Shown here: piece after piece, positions 9,593 through 18,799 of the stretch | Layout of the letters: each line of letters opens with the position of its first letter | Numbering within the stretch: the first letter of the stretch is position 1 | From: Candidatus Melainabacteria bacterium | Lineage (GTDB): Bacteria; Cyanobacteriota; Vampirovibrionia; Obscuribacterales; Obscuribacteraceae | NCBI GenBank assembly: GCA_003963305.1 | Contig: RXJR01000023.1 | Coordinates: 1 to 64,000, forward strand | Length of the DNA: 64,000 nt | Reading direction: 5' to 3' | Notes under the pieces: generated by a model | What the model saw: the letters and a program-made list of their open reading frames with translations, nothing else | Database searches by the model: none | What the model was told of the DNA's origin: nothing | Program-made: the position numbers and the translations under genes

Positions 9593-10263
9593 TGCGCATC
9601 AACCATGTAGCCATAACCTCGAACATGCCGAACCACCGAGCGCGCGTTTGGAATATCAAGCTTCTTACGCAAATTCTTAATATGTGTGCGCACAGTTTCA
9701 GGCAGTGCTGCTGTATCTGAGCGCCAAACGCGCTCCACCAATTGCTCCGATGTAAATGCCACGCCTTTGTGACGAGCAAGGAAAGACAACAACTCGAACT
9801 CTTTGAGGCTTAGCGGTATGGTTTGTTCCCCTCGCGCAACTGTGCGCGTGCGCTGGTTGAGACTCAAAGTCCCAATCGCTAAGACTGTCCCTGTTCTTAC
9901 GGCACTGCGACGAAGCAGGGCCCGTACTCTGGATAATAGTTCTTTGAGCTGGAACGGCTTAGGCAAGTAATCGTCAGCGCCCAGATCGAGCCCAGCAGCC
10001 TTGTCATCTACAGATCCTTTAGCAGTCAACATAATTATCGCTGCGTCACCACCGCCTGACCTGTATGTTTCGCAGACTTTAAGGCCGTCTATCCCCGGCA
10101 GCATAATATCCAGGATAACAAGCTCGTATGCTGATAGTCGCAGAAGGGCAAGAGCAGTGTTTCCGTCTTCAGCTACTTCCACAGTACTATGCTCGCGTTG
10201 CAACACATTTCGAAGCACCGCAGTCAGCGCCGGCTCATCGTCTACGATTAGAATCTTGGCCAT
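9589..10263 (-). CDS. OmpR/PhoB-type response regulator
   Basis: A 224-residue DNA-binding regulator, first gene of a two-gene operon with the kinase. The receiver spans residues 1-120 with acidic pair DDE at 8-10, phospho-acceptor Asp52 (VILDIMLPG), and the Thr and Lys of the switch (MLTAKG, LPKPF). A winged-helix effector domain occupies about 128-222 with the usual LSLKEFELLSFLARH and VRTHIKNLRKKL blocks and a C-terminal VRGYGYMVD hairpin. It probably controls target promoters when phosphorylated by the adjacent kinase. The targets cannot be told; the 650 bases upstream hold the promoter. Confidence 0.95.
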   Translation of the reverse strand: MAKILIVDDEPALTAVLRNVLQREHSTVEVAEDGNTALALLRLSAYELVILDIMLPGIDGLKVCETYRSGGGDAAIIMLTAKGSVDDKAAGLDLGADDYLPKPFQLKELLSRVRALLRRSAVRTGTVLAIGTLSLNQRTRTVARGEQTIPLSLKEFELLSFLARHKGVAFTSEQLVERVWRSDTAALPETVRTHIKNLRKKLDIPNARSVVRHVRGYGYMVDAQ

Positions 10264-10919
10264 AGTAGACCTAAAATTTTACTTCCTTTCGAAAGGCTCT
10301 ACCAACCCGATTTCAGCCAGTTTTATCACCTGGAATACACCGATCAAGCGCACGACGCACTCTCCAGGGTTGCTCTAGGTCTAATACCTCCAAATTAACC
10401 AACAGCTCCTTGATTTAGTTGAAGGATGAATCCTGCCAGTAGACTTTAAGGTGGCGATTGTCTCGTCTATCCACTTGCTCACAAAGGCCTAGGTACGGAG
10501 GAGCGAGATTTACTGTTAACACGCCCCTGACCATGGTTGAGATATCCCCTATAACAAGTTCAGTCTCTCCTGGTGTGCCTGTTTTTGTAATTGCAAAACA
10601 AGTTCCAAGGCTAGCTCCAATCTCTCAGTATATTGACCTTGCGTGCAGACGACGTGAATATTGGACGAACATATCCTGAGTAAAATAACCTGATTAACAC
10701 CGGACTCGGTGTATCAGCCTTCACGTCATCTATACGGAGAGGCAATAGACTGAAAGTGACAGGCGTGACAAAAGAATTAAGGAATCACCAATTTGAGATT
10801 TTTGCTAAGTGCCGTACAAAGGGAATCTAGTAGGGACAGGCCCTGACCGGCATTCAGATTTGCGCCGGTTCAAACTCCCAACAGGCAGCTCTATTTTAGC
10901 CGCGAAAAGGAGTTCGTAT
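10264..10919. other. Long intergenic stretch without recognisable gene
   Basis: About 650 bases between the divergent regulator gene and the small frame at 10920. No convincing coding frame, tRNA, terminator or repeat was found on either strand. It must hold the promoter of the regulator/kinase operon, but I could not place it with confidence. A CCTTTCGAAAGG palindrome sits at about 10285-10296, just upstream of the regulator start. Confidence 0.5.
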
Positions 10920-11114
10920 ATGTTAGATAATTCACGTCATCTCGATGCTACAGGCCCACACTTTCACCGAGCCAAGAGTTCACCAACACTGATGGCAGTG
11001 ATGAAGGAAAAAAGTAAAACAATTAGGCGCCTTCGGTGGATGCAGTCGCAAAACTTCCTGGGACAAGCTTTAATTCAAGGCGCATGGCTATTTAGAAAGC
11101 ATATCTTTCACTAA
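10920..11114 (+). CDS. Small basic protein, unrecognised
   Basis: A 64-codon frame beginning MLDNSRHLDATG. It is rich in Arg, Lys and His with a hydrophobic-basic C-terminal half (FLGQALIQGAWLFRKH). The case for it is an excellent ribosome site, AAAAGGAG, eight bases before the ATG at 10920. The frame stays open further upstream to 10809, but no ribosome site supports that longer start. No family is recognised. It could be a real small protein or a chance frame. It is convergent with the sugar-nucleotide gene that follows. Confidence 0.35.
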   Translation: MLDNSRHLDATGPHFHRAKSSPTLMAVMKEKSKTIRRLRWMQSQNFLGQALIQGAWLFRKHIFH

Positions 11115-11166
11115 TCGCCTTTTCCTCTTAACGAAACAGACGACTCCGATATCCACTTACATCAGG

Positions 11167-13740
11167 CTACGCATTTTGCAAGTAGCGCACCAGCTGCGTG
11201 TATTCGTTCAAGTCTGCGGACGTATGCTGAAGGTCTTGACCGTCAGCATAGACGTGCACCAGCGGCTCGACCGCATCAGGCAGCACAAGAATCCAGTGCT
11301 CCGGACGAGTTTGAATCTTGACGCCATCCAGCAATTCCATTGGACGATCGTGATGCTTCTCGACGAGCAAGCGCATAACGCGACCTTTTCTCTCCCACGG
11401 GCAATGCACAGAATCGACCTGATAAATCAATTGCGGCAATTCAGAAACAGCCTGGTGCAACGATCTTCCCTGGTAGGTAAGATGCTCGAGCACTTGTCCG
11501 ACTGCAAACATGCCGTCGTAACCGTTCTGGAATTCAGGGAAGATGAAACAACCGTTGGCGCTGCCACCCAGCACTGCATCTTTCAATTTGGCAGTGGTTG
11601 AGCCGATTTCAGTTTCGGAGGCTTTGCATCGAACAACTTTGCAGTTGTACCGACCGGCGATTCTTTCGATTGCAGAACTGGCGTTCACCGGCACCACAAT
11701 CGAACGACCTGGTTTGTCGCGCAAGATGATATCGGCAACTACCGCGAGAAGCAGCTCACCACGAATGATTTGCCCCGTCTCGTCGACAAGCGTCATCTGT
11801 TCACCGTTACGCCCGATCTGCACGCCGAGCTCAGCGTTGAGCGCACGTACAACGTCAGCCAACTGTTTCCTCATCGCAATCCGCTCTTCCTGACGAGGAG
11901 GAGTGTTACGAATGGATGAGTTGAGCACCACAGTCTCGATACCCACCTGACCGAGCAAATCGGGCAGAATTACGCCTGTTTCAGCCATGGCGTAGTCGAT
12001 AACAACCTTCGGTGCTTGCGTCGCAATGGCACCAGCCTTGGTGACACGAGTATAGTTAGATCCCGGCACGATACAAAACGGCACTTTGTCTTCTTCGAAG
12101 ACTTGTCCCTTAATGTGGTGCAGGAATTCATCCATATAATATTCGCGCACACGGCTCGGGAAGCCGATGTGACCAACGTCAGCAGGTTGCACACGAGGAA
12201 AGTCTTCCTTGAAGAAAGTAGATTCGATCTTCCGCTCCATCGCTTTGGTGATTGCTACACCTTCGCTGTCGAAAAATTCGATCGTCACTTTCTCGGGCTC
12301 TCGCTGAGAGACTCGAACGTGTACAAGTCCACTTGCTCTTTGAGTCTTGACGTAATATCTGGAAATCGGCAGTGACATCGACTCCAGGTTCTGAACTTCC
12401 ACACCGACTGAAATCAATCCGGAAACCATGACTCTGCTGATCATTTGACTGACGCGCCAGTAGTCTCGGCTGACTAGAATCGGACCGCCTTTCAGAGTCG
12501 CACCGTAAGCTGCGGCGAGGTTGACGGCGAACTCCGGTGTAATTTCCACATTGGCCAGACCGCGAACGCCATGTGCACCAAATAAGGTGCGAGGAGCTCT
12601 CGTACCCCAGATTACAGACGAAATGACGTGAGCACCTGAATCAATACTCTTATCAGGCCAGATGCGCACATCAGGGCTGACGATAGCTTCCTGCCCAATA
12701 GACGACTCGGCACCAATGATTGCCCCTTCGAGAATCTCAGCGGAGTTGTGCACGGTACAGTTGTCGCAAACAACGCAAGCGCGAAGTTGAGCCTGATTGC
12801 CGATATAAACGTTCGACCAGATAGTCGGACGCTTCATCTTTACCTTTTCCTGCACGACAACATTGTCACCGATACAAGTGTAGGCTTCCAACTCAGTGTC
12901 TCTGCCGATACGACAGTTCTCGCCAATCATGATAGGCGGCGTAAGTTTTACAGTCGCGTCGATCTGAGTGCCTTGCCCAACCCAGACGCGATCTTGAATT
13001 TGAGGATATTTGATCTTCAAATTCATTTTTCCATCGAGCACATCCTGATGCGCCTGGCGATACATCTGCAGGTTGCCGATGTCGCACCAGTAGCCGTCTG
13101 CAACGTAGCCGTAGAGAGGCTCATTGCGCAACAACAGCAATGGGAAAAGATCGTTGGAGAAATCTTGTTCGCGGCCCATGACCACGTACAAAAGCACTTC
13201 CGGTTCGAGAATGTAGATACCGGTGTTGACAGTGTCAGAGAAAATTTCGCTGGCGCCTGGCTTTTCAACGAAGCGTTGCACTTTATGGTCATTGTCGACA
13301 ATAACCACACCGTAATCGAGTGGATTTTCCACACGCTTCAAAACGATAGTCGCTTTCGATTTCTTCTCTTTGTGAAACTTGACGGCAGCACTCAAGTCGA
13401 TGTCAGTCAGACCGTCGCCGGAAATAACAACAAAAGTGTCGTCCAACTGATCCTGGATAGCTTTGACACAACCTGCCGTGCCGAGCGGTCGACCCTGTTC
13501 TGTTGAATAACTGATTTTGCAACCGAAATCAGAGCCGTCGCTAAAGTAATCTCTGATTGCATCCGGAAGATAGAACAAGGTGAATATGATGTCTCGCATA
13601 TTGTGCTCTTTCAAGAGCTCCACAATATGCTCAGCCATCGGTTTGTTCATCACCGGAACCATTGGTTTAGGCAAATTACTAGTCAGCGGTCGCAATCTAG
13701 TTCCAGAGCCGCCAGCCATGATTACCGCTTTCATGTTCAC
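11167..13740 (-). CDS. Mannose-1-phosphate guanylyltransferase fused to degenerate phosphoglucomutase-like domain
   Basis: An 857-residue protein with three parts. Residues 1-235 are a nucleotidyltransferase domain with the intact signature GGSGTRLRPLT and a GDGLTDIDL metal site, so it should make a nucleotide sugar from a sugar 1-phosphate and an NTP (GDP-mannose is a family-level guess). Residues 245-375 are left-handed beta-helix hexapeptide repeats (IGENCRIG, IGDNVVV). Residues 385-857 follow the phosphoglucomutase/phosphomannomutase fold (GVRGLANVEITPEFA). The expected active-site loops are changed: VRVSQREP (475-482) in place of TASHNP, GRNGEQ (643-648) for DGDGDR, FPEFQNG (734-740) for GEESGH, and LPDAVEP for RPSGTEP. 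The same domain layout is known from cyanobacteria. It lies next to a glycosyltransferase gene. Confidence 0.88.
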   Translation of the reverse strand: MNMKAVIMAGGSGTRLRPLTSNLPKPMVPVMNKPMAEHIVELLKEHNMRDIIFTLFYLPDAIRDYFSDGSDFGCKISYSTEQGRPLGTAGCVKAIQDQLDDTFVVISGDGLTDIDLSAAVKFHKEKKSKATIVLKRVENPLDYGVVIVDNDHKVQRFVEKPGASEIFSDTVNTGIYILEPEVLLYVVMGREQDFSNDLFPLLLLRNEPLYGYVADGYWCDIGNLQMYRQAHQDVLDGKMNLKIKYPQIQDRVWVGQGTQIDATVKLTPPIMIGENCRIGRDTELEAYTCIGDNVVVQEKVKMKRPTIWSNVYIGNQAQLRACVVCDNCTVHNSAEILEGAIIGAESSIGQEAIVSPDVRIWPDKSIDSGAHVISSVIWGTRAPRTLFGAHGVRGLANVEITPEFAVNLAAAYGATLKGGPILVSRDYWRVSQMISRVMVSGLISVGVEVQNLESMSLPISRYYVKTQRASGLVHVRVSQREPEKVTIEFFDSEGVAITKAMERKIESTFFKEDFPRVQPADVGHIGFPSRVREYYMDEFLHHIKGQVFEEDKVPFCIVPGSNYTRVTKAGAIATQAPKVVIDYAMAETGVILPDLLGQVGIETVVLNSSIRNTPPRQEERIAMRKQLADVVRALNAELGVQIGRNGEQMTLVDETGQIIRGELLLAVVADIILRDKPGRSIVVPVNASSAIERIAGRYNCKVVRCKASETEIGSTTAKLKDAVLGGSANGCFIFPEFQNGYDGMFAVGQVLEHLTYQGRSLHQAVSELPQLIYQVDSVHCPWERKGRVMRLLVEKHHDRPMELLDGVKIQTRPEHWILVLPDAVEPLVHVYADGQDLQHTSADLNEYTQLVRYLQNA

Positions 13741-13842
13741 TTTCCTCGCAATTGATCGTGATAGTTGTTAATTAGGAGAATGCCTGAAAACTCCCGGTGT
13801 TCGCAGGTTGGTCGACATCCAAGCAGTTGCCGACCGGTTCCT

Positions 13843-15105
13843 TTAAGAACGCTTGGTTGGAGGCAAGGCGGGAGCAGCCACCGCAGTTGGTGCAGCAGGC
13901 GTTGATGAGACGCCATCATTACCAATTTGAGCAGCTTCCACCAGAACTTTTTCGTAAACCTCTAGTGTGCGCTTGGCGATCACTTTCCAGTTATAGATAT
14001 GGCGCACTTTTTCGTAGGCGTCTTTCTTCAAAGCAGTAGCCAGCTCAGGATTGCGAAGAACCTCAAGCAGCCCCCACGTGAGACTGCCCGCATCACCAGC
14101 GTAAGTCGTCAAACCGGTGACACCATGTTCGACGAAATCGGTCAAACCGCCACTGTCAGAAGTGACAACAGGAACATTGGCTGCCATGCCTTCCAGCGCC
14201 ACAATTCCAAACGGTTCATACAAGCTCGGAATGCAAACCACGTCGGAAATCTTATAGAGATCCTTCAAATCGTTATCGCTGACATAACCGAGGAATCGAA
14301 CGTGATGATCAATACCGAGCGCGTGAGCTTGTCGCCGCAACTCTTCCATGTGATAACCGGTTCCGACGATCAGGAATTTCGCTCCGGGACATTGTGAAAT
14401 CACAGCCGGTGCTGCATTCAACATAATCTGAACGCCCTTCTCCTGCACCAATCTGCCCACGAAAAGAATGATCGGCTCATGGGGAGCGGCATACCGATTG
14501 CGCAACGGTTTGGGATCAAACTCGTAATCGAAAACTTCGGGATCGGTGCCATTTGGAATGACAACAATCTTGTCCTTCGGCATACCGAACAGGCGCTGCA
14601 ATTCATGGAACATGTGCTGACTGTTGACGATCACTTCCCAAGATTCGAAGGTCAAACGCCATTCCGCCTGGTGAATGTAATGTTGCATTTCAGTGTGCAC
14701 GCCCGTCATACGACCGGCTTCGGTAGCGTGCATGGTGGCAATAACTGGAATACCGAATCCTGACTTCATCACCCAGGCTGCGTCAGTAACCATCCAATCA
14801 TGAGCATGCACGATGTCGAAAGGTTTTTTTCGGTGCAGCTGAATGGCGTACTGCAGCAGTCCAAAATTCAAGCGATTCACCCAACTCAAAAAATCAGGCG
14901 TCGGATCGGTTTGCGTTTTGACACGATGAACGTGCACGGCTCCATCCATCTCATGCTCAGCACAGCCAGGGTGGTCGGCAGTGACCACATGAACTTCCCA
15001 ACCAGCAGCGGCAATTTCTTTGGACAGGGCCCAAACGACTCTTGCCAATCCGCCGATTACACGGGGAGGATATTCCCAAGCCAACATCAAAACGCGCTTC
15101 GCCAC
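13843..15105 (-). CDS. GT4-family glycosyltransferase (starch/glycogen synthase-like)
   Basis: A 420-residue cytosolic GT-B glycosyltransferase. The N-terminal half begins MLAWEYPPRVIGGLARVV, the glycine-rich acceptor loop shared by glycogen-synthase-like GT4 enzymes, and continues with HAHDWMVT. The C-terminal half has the nucleotide-binding FVGRLVQEKG block and the donor-binding motif EPFGIVALEGMAA with its two Glu. The last 30 residues are an Ala/Pro-rich tail. It is in the same direction as the nucleotidyltransferase gene and 102 bases before it, and about 10 bases after gpsA, so the three may be co-transcribed. Donor and acceptor cannot be told: glycogen-like glucan or surface polysaccharide are both possible. 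Confidence 0.88.
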   Translation of the reverse strand: MAKRVLMLAWEYPPRVIGGLARVVWALSKEIAAAGWEVHVVTADHPGCAEHEMDGAVHVHRVKTQTDPTPDFLSWVNRLNFGLLQYAIQLHRKKPFDIVHAHDWMVTDAAWVMKSGFGIPVIATMHATEAGRMTGVHTEMQHYIHQAEWRLTFESWEVIVNSQHMFHELQRLFGMPKDKIVVIPNGTDPEVFDYEFDPKPLRNRYAAPHEPIILFVGRLVQEKGVQIMLNAAPAVISQCPGAKFLIVGTGYHMEELRRQAHALGIDHHVRFLGYVSDNDLKDLYKISDVVCIPSLYEPFGIVALEGMAANVPVVTSDSGGLTDFVEHGVTGLTTYAGDAGSLTWGLLEVLRNPELATALKKDAYEKVRHIYNWKVIAKRTLEVYEKVLVEAAQIGNDGVSSTPAAPTAVAAPALPPTKRS

Positions 15106-15115
15106 TTTCAGTCTC

Positions 15116-16111
15116 CTAATACTCGCTGGATGGGGGTCTACCCATCAGCGTCATTATCGCCCCTTTGGGCGTCGTTTTACCTTTCAAAGCGGCATCGACT
15201 TGTTCTGCAATGGGCAGTTCCAGTCCCAACCGTTTAGAAAGTTCACAAACCGCCTCGGCAGTGGGCACTCCTTCAGCAATTGCTTCCAATCCTGTCAGCA
15301 CTTCTTCTAATTTTTTACCCTGTGCAAACTCCATTCCCAACCGATAATTTCGGCTGCTTGGACCGTCACATGTGGCAAAAAGGTCTCCCATTCCAGCCAA
15401 TCCAGACAGAGTTGCCGGTCGCGCGCCGAGACGCACGGCTAATCTTGTCATCTCTGCCAGTCCACGCGTCAAAAGCGCCGCCTTAGCATTGCTGCCAAGG
15501 TGCAATCCGTCAGAAGCCCCTGCCGCGATGGCGATGACATTCTTTAATGTGCCACCGAGCTCAACGCCAATTAAGTCGTCGTTGGAGTAAACACGAAAAC
15601 CAGGCAGACTGACAACCTTCTGGACGTCCAGGGCAACACCGATATTGGAGCAGGCGATCACAGAGGCAGTCGGCAGCCCGAGCAGAATTTCGGCGGCGAG
15701 ATTAGGTCCCGAAAGTGAACATACAGGCAGATCCGGTATTACATCCGAAATTACTTCCGACATTCGCTTCAATGTGGAAAGTTCAAGACCCTTTACAGCG
15801 CTGACAATGACGCTGCCCTTGCTGGAGGCGAGAATAGGCTTGAGCCTTTCCGCGAGACTTCTTGTCGACTGTGAGGTGCAGCAAAAGAGAATGACATCCG
15901 CATCAGCAACCGTTTCGCATAGATCGCTTGAGGCAACAACTTGATGAGGAATTTCGATTTTGAGCGGTCGTTCGATTAAATGAGTGGAATTGATGCGCTC
16001 AGCTTTGGCCGCGTCCTGAGTCCATAAACGTACATTGCGTCCGGCATTTGCCAGTAACCAACTGAGAGTAGAGCCCCAGCTACCCGCGCCAAGCACGGCA
16101 ACATTGTTCAT
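15116..16111 (-). CDS. gpsA: Glycerol-3-phosphate dehydrogenase [NAD(P)+]
   Basis: Makes sn-glycerol 3-phosphate from dihydroxyacetone phosphate with NAD(P)H, the first step to membrane phospholipid. It has a Rossmann dinucleotide site at the start (VAVLGAGSWGSTLSWLLA), the central SGPNLAAEI motif and the catalytic-domain block ELGGTLKNVIAIAAG (Lys is catalytic in the family), then RGLAEMTRL and LSGLAGMGDL. At about 331 residues it has normal length. I prefer the ATG at 16111, which puts the Rossmann motif at the very N-terminus as in the family. An in-frame ATG at 16132 would add seven residues. Neither start has a strong ribosome site. The glycosyltransferase gene follows closely. Confidence 0.96.
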   Translation of the reverse strand: MNNVAVLGAGSWGSTLSWLLANAGRNVRLWTQDAAKAERINSTHLIERPLKIEIPHQVVASSDLCETVADADVILFCCTSQSTRSLAERLKPILASSKGSVIVSAVKGLELSTLKRMSEVISDVIPDLPVCSLSGPNLAAEILLGLPTASVIACSNIGVALDVQKVVSLPGFRVYSNDDLIGVELGGTLKNVIAIAAGASDGLHLGSNAKAALLTRGLAEMTRLAVRLGARPATLSGLAGMGDLFATCDGPSSRNYRLGMEFAQGKKLEEVLTGLEAIAEGVPTAEAVCELSKRLGLELPIAEQVDAALKGKTTPKGAIMTLMGRPPSSEY

Positions 16112-16273
16112 TTTTGCCGACTCGCTATACATGAATGTTGCATAAGTGGATGTATTTTACACCAGCGTTTTGGTCTGATGTTGCGCCGATAACTTCAGCT
16201 TCACAGAAAGAATCTCAATAAATTCAAGACTTAAATGAGGAGTTCGTGAACAGTGTGACTCTTTTCATCATTG

Positions 16274-16304
16274 AAAGACGAAAACGCCACTATATGTGGT
16301 GGCG
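16274..16304 (-). terminator. Rho-independent terminator of the signalling operon
   Basis: Read on the minus strand, an 8-base-pair stem (CGCCACCA with TAGTGGCG, one G-T pair) and a four-base loop are followed by TTTTC and more pyrimidines. It sits just downstream of the GGDEF gene stop. Confidence 0.7.
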
Positions 16305-16311
16305 GCACGAC

Positions 16312-17973
16312 TTACGTTATCGGGTCGGCTTTTATAAACTGATTGCCTTTGACAGCCATGGCGCAATTCTTTCCGGCTTGCTTAGCGGCATTGAGAGCAC
16401 TGAAGGCAGATTGCACCCAGCGCTCCAGGTCCATTGTCTTGGAATCAAGCACGCTGATACCGGCACTGGCAGAGGCGAAGAAGCCGGCATGGAGCGGCGT
16501 AGAGTGCGCCGTAGAAGCAAAGTCAGCCAGCAGCCGAGCAGCCAGATTGAGCGCTTCTTCCTCATCAATTCCTTCGGCGATAATGCCTAACTCATCGCCT
16601 CCATAACGACCGATGATGTCGCTTTGCCTGAGGCGTTTGCGCAAGAGAAGAGAAAGTGCGACAAGCACCTTGTCGCCACCCGGATATCCGTGTCGTTCAT
16701 TGATATGACGGAAATTGTCGATATCAATAAGAATCAAAGCAGTGAAATTGCCCTTGCGCTTTTGCTGCGCAATCGTCACCTGCGCCTGTTCCATAAATGA
16801 TGAGTGATTGAGGAGATTCGTCAAACCATCTTTATGCAAGAGAGTTTGCAGAAATCTCGAACGCTCCAATCGAGCCGATACGCTCGAAAGCAAGAGAGCC
16901 GGCGGCACGGGCTTGACCAGATGGTCGTCACCACCAGAACGCGCCGCTTCGATGCGCGCTTCAATATTTCCTTGAGTGGTCAAAAATATGACAGGCAGTG
17001 TGGCATGTCGCTCGTCTTGTCGCAAATATCTAGCCAACTCATAACCGGTCATGCCAGGCAGCATCACATCTAACAACACGAGATCGGGATTGAAGGACGA
17101 AATAAACGAATCGAAGTTTTTCGGATCAGTGCAAGTGCGCACTTGATAGCCGGCTGATTCCAGGAAAGCGCGAATAAATGCCGCTTGATCGGGATCATCT
17201 TCGACCGACAAAATTCTTGGCGCTTCCTGCCTGCGCTTATCGAGAAGATAGCGCATACGTCGCAACATAGCCTTCATATCGACGGGCTTTTCAAAGTGCG
17301 CATCAGCACCGCAGTGGATGGAGCGAACTTTGTCTAGAAACCCTGTCTGCTTGCTGACAATAATAATTGCGATATCGTCGCCACCGGGCAAAGTGCGCAC
17401 GTGTTCAACGAGTTCGTATGCGTCACCGTCAGGAAGCGGAATCTCCACGATCAGGCCGTCGGGCATATCACGAACGACTTCATTGATGCCGGCAGCCATG
17501 CTGCGCGCAGTGCGGAAGGTCATGCCGCCTTCTTCAACCAGTTTGCACAGAAGCGAAAGATCTGATTGATTCTCATCAACAATGACAATCTCTGAGCGCC
17601 CTTTGCCGCGACCGCCGCTGCCTAAATTCGTCGTCTCAGCCGCCTCATCATTGGTCGAAAACTCATTGGCAAGGGCGTTGAGCAACGCTTTCAACTTATC
17701 CACATCGGCACGAGGAGGACGCGATGTATCCCGCAACAAGGCATTGCAGTAATCCTCGCCTTCCGAGCCCATCGACGAAACAGCCGGGTAACCGTACATG
17801 CTGCCGGACCCAGCCAACCAGTGGAACTGGCGGCTCAACTGTTCGATCACCTCAGCATTAGACGGATTCTGAGAGAGAGACGAAACCATCTCGATTATCT
17901 TGCCGATACGTTCTGAAGAACGTCGGATATATTGCTCTTTAAGTTGACCGAAAGTTTGAGACCAGGCCTGCAT
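16312..17973 (-). CDS. Hpt-REC-REC-GGDEF diguanylate cyclase
   Basis: A 553-residue phosphorelay protein that should make cyclic di-GMP. An Hpt-like domain at 1-110 has RQFHWLAGSGSMYG (His51). The first receiver (128-245) has Glu177 where the phosphorylated Asp should be (LIVEIPLPDG), so it looks permanently acidic or inactive. The second receiver (252-370) is intact: EDD 258-260, Asp302 (LLDVMLPG), Lys354. The GGDEF domain (375-545) has IDIDNF and the active-site variant GGDEL (458-462), and an inhibitory I-site RQSD five residues before it. It is the last gene of an operon with two CheY-like regulators and a histidine kinase, which are its likely phosphate source. A terminator follows. Confidence 0.92.
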   Translation of the reverse strand: MQAWSQTFGQLKEQYIRRSSERIGKIIEMVSSLSQNPSNAEVIEQLSRQFHWLAGSGSMYGYPAVSSMGSEGEDYCNALLRDTSRPPRADVDKLKALLNALANEFSTNDEAAETTNLGSGGRGKGRSEIVIVDENQSDLSLLCKLVEEGGMTFRTARSMAAGINEVVRDMPDGLIVEIPLPDGDAYELVEHVRTLPGGDDIAIIIVSKQTGFLDKVRSIHCGADAHFEKPVDMKAMLRRMRYLLDKRRQEAPRILSVEDDPDQAAFIRAFLESAGYQVRTCTDPKNFDSFISSFNPDLVLLDVMLPGMTGYELARYLRQDERHATLPVIFLTTQGNIEARIEAARSGGDDHLVKPVPPALLLSSVSARLERSRFLQTLLHKDGLTNLLNHSSFMEQAQVTIAQQKRKGNFTALILIDIDNFRHINERHGYPGGDKVLVALSLLLRKRLRQSDIIGRYGGDELGIIAEGIDEEEALNLAARLLADFASTAHSTPLHAGFFASASAGISVLDSKTMDLERWVQSAFSALNAAKQAGKNCAMAVKGNQFIKADPIT

Positions 17974-17981
17974 CGTGTAGC

Positions 17982-18347
17982 TCAGCCCTCGAGAATTGCT
18001 TTCACTTGGTTCGCGAGAATGGTCGGGTCGAACGGCTTGGTGAGCACGCCGATAGCGCCCATGCGTTTTAATCTTTCAATCTCGCTGGTCATCGCTTTTG
18101 CGGTCAAGAAAATGACCGGAATGTCTTTAGTGCCGGCATTAGCCTGCAGCGCTTCCAGCGTCTCTGAACCGTCCATAACAGGCATCATCATGTCAAGCAA
18201 GATGACATCAGGTCTTTCAGCCGCAGCTTTGGAGATACCGTCAGCGCCGCTATCAGCTTCCAGGACTTCCAGACCGCCCAGAATGCTCAAACTCATGCTG
18301 GCTATCGATCTGGTGTCTTCTTCATCGTCGATGATGAGAACTTTCAT
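17982..18347 (-). CDS. CheY-like single-domain response regulator
   Basis: A 121-residue receiver with no output domain. The acidic pocket is DDEED at 7-11, phospho-acceptor Asp52 (ILLDMMMPVMDG), Thr in FLTAK and Lys in LTKPFD. It is closely similar to the next regulator upstream in the operon (both begin MK-L-IDDEEDTRSIASM), so the pair arose by duplication. It lies 8 bases before the Hpt-GGDEF gene. It could shuttle phosphate between the kinase and the Hpt domain of its neighbour, as in other phosphorelays (inference). Confidence 0.94.
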   Translation of the reverse strand: MKVLIIDDEEDTRSIASMSLSILGGLEVLEADSGADGISKAAAERPDVILLDMMMPVMDGSETLEALQANAGTKDIPVIFLTAKAMTSEIERLKRMGAIGVLTKPFDPTILANQVKAILEG

Positions 18348-18397
18348 TGTCCGCTCCTTAATTGTCTTCAGAACTACGATATACCCGCCAACGCGAT

Positions 18398-18799
18398 CTA
18401 ATCGTTCGACCTGGCCCGTGGTTCAGGCATAGGAATAGTCTTCAATATATCTGTTATTTGCTCGGTCAAAGTGGTTGGGTCAAAGGGCTTGGTCAAAACG
18501 GCAAGAGCGCCCAATTGTTTTAAATTGTCGAACTCTTCGAATCTTCCTTTTACGGTCAGGAATATGACAGGGATGCGCTCAGTAGCTGGATTTTTGCGCA
18601 AATTCGTCAGGGTCTGGGTTCCATCCATTTCAGGCATGAGCAAATCGAGAATAATGACGTCAGGTTGTTCATCGGCGGCCTTCTGCAATCCTTCTCTGCC
18701 GCTCGATGCTTCAATCACATCCGCACCGCCAAGCAATCCCAGACACATACTGGCGATACTGCGGGTGTCCTCTTCATCATCGATCACGAGAATCTTCAT
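18398..18799 (-). CDS. CheY-like single-domain response regulator (paralogue)
   Basis: A 133-residue receiver with DDEED at 7-11, Asp52 (VIILDLLMPEMDG), Thr in FLTVK and Lys in LTKPFD. All residues for phosphorylation are present. The last dozen residues (MPEPRARSND) extend beyond the fold. It is the sister copy of the regulator that follows 50 bases downstream. The two differ most in the helix 4/5 face, which would let them recognise different partners. Gene order kinase, regulator, regulator, Hpt-GGDEF suggests one relay. Confidence 0.94.
   Translation of the reverse strand: MKILVIDDEEDTRSIASMCLGLLGGADVIEASSGREGLQKAADEQPDVIILDLLMPEMDGTQTLTNLRKNPATERIPVIFLTVKGRFEEFDNLKQLGALAVLTKPFDPTTLTEQITDILKTIPMPEPRARSND

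Noticed and set aside
10850-10890. Possible tRNA 3' half (GGTTCAAACTCCC)
   Set aside because: The flanking bases do not pair into a T stem and no acceptor or anticodon arm was found.
10809-11114. Longer 101-residue version of the small frame at 10920
   Set aside because: No ribosome site supports the 10809 start, while a strong one sits before the ATG at 10920.
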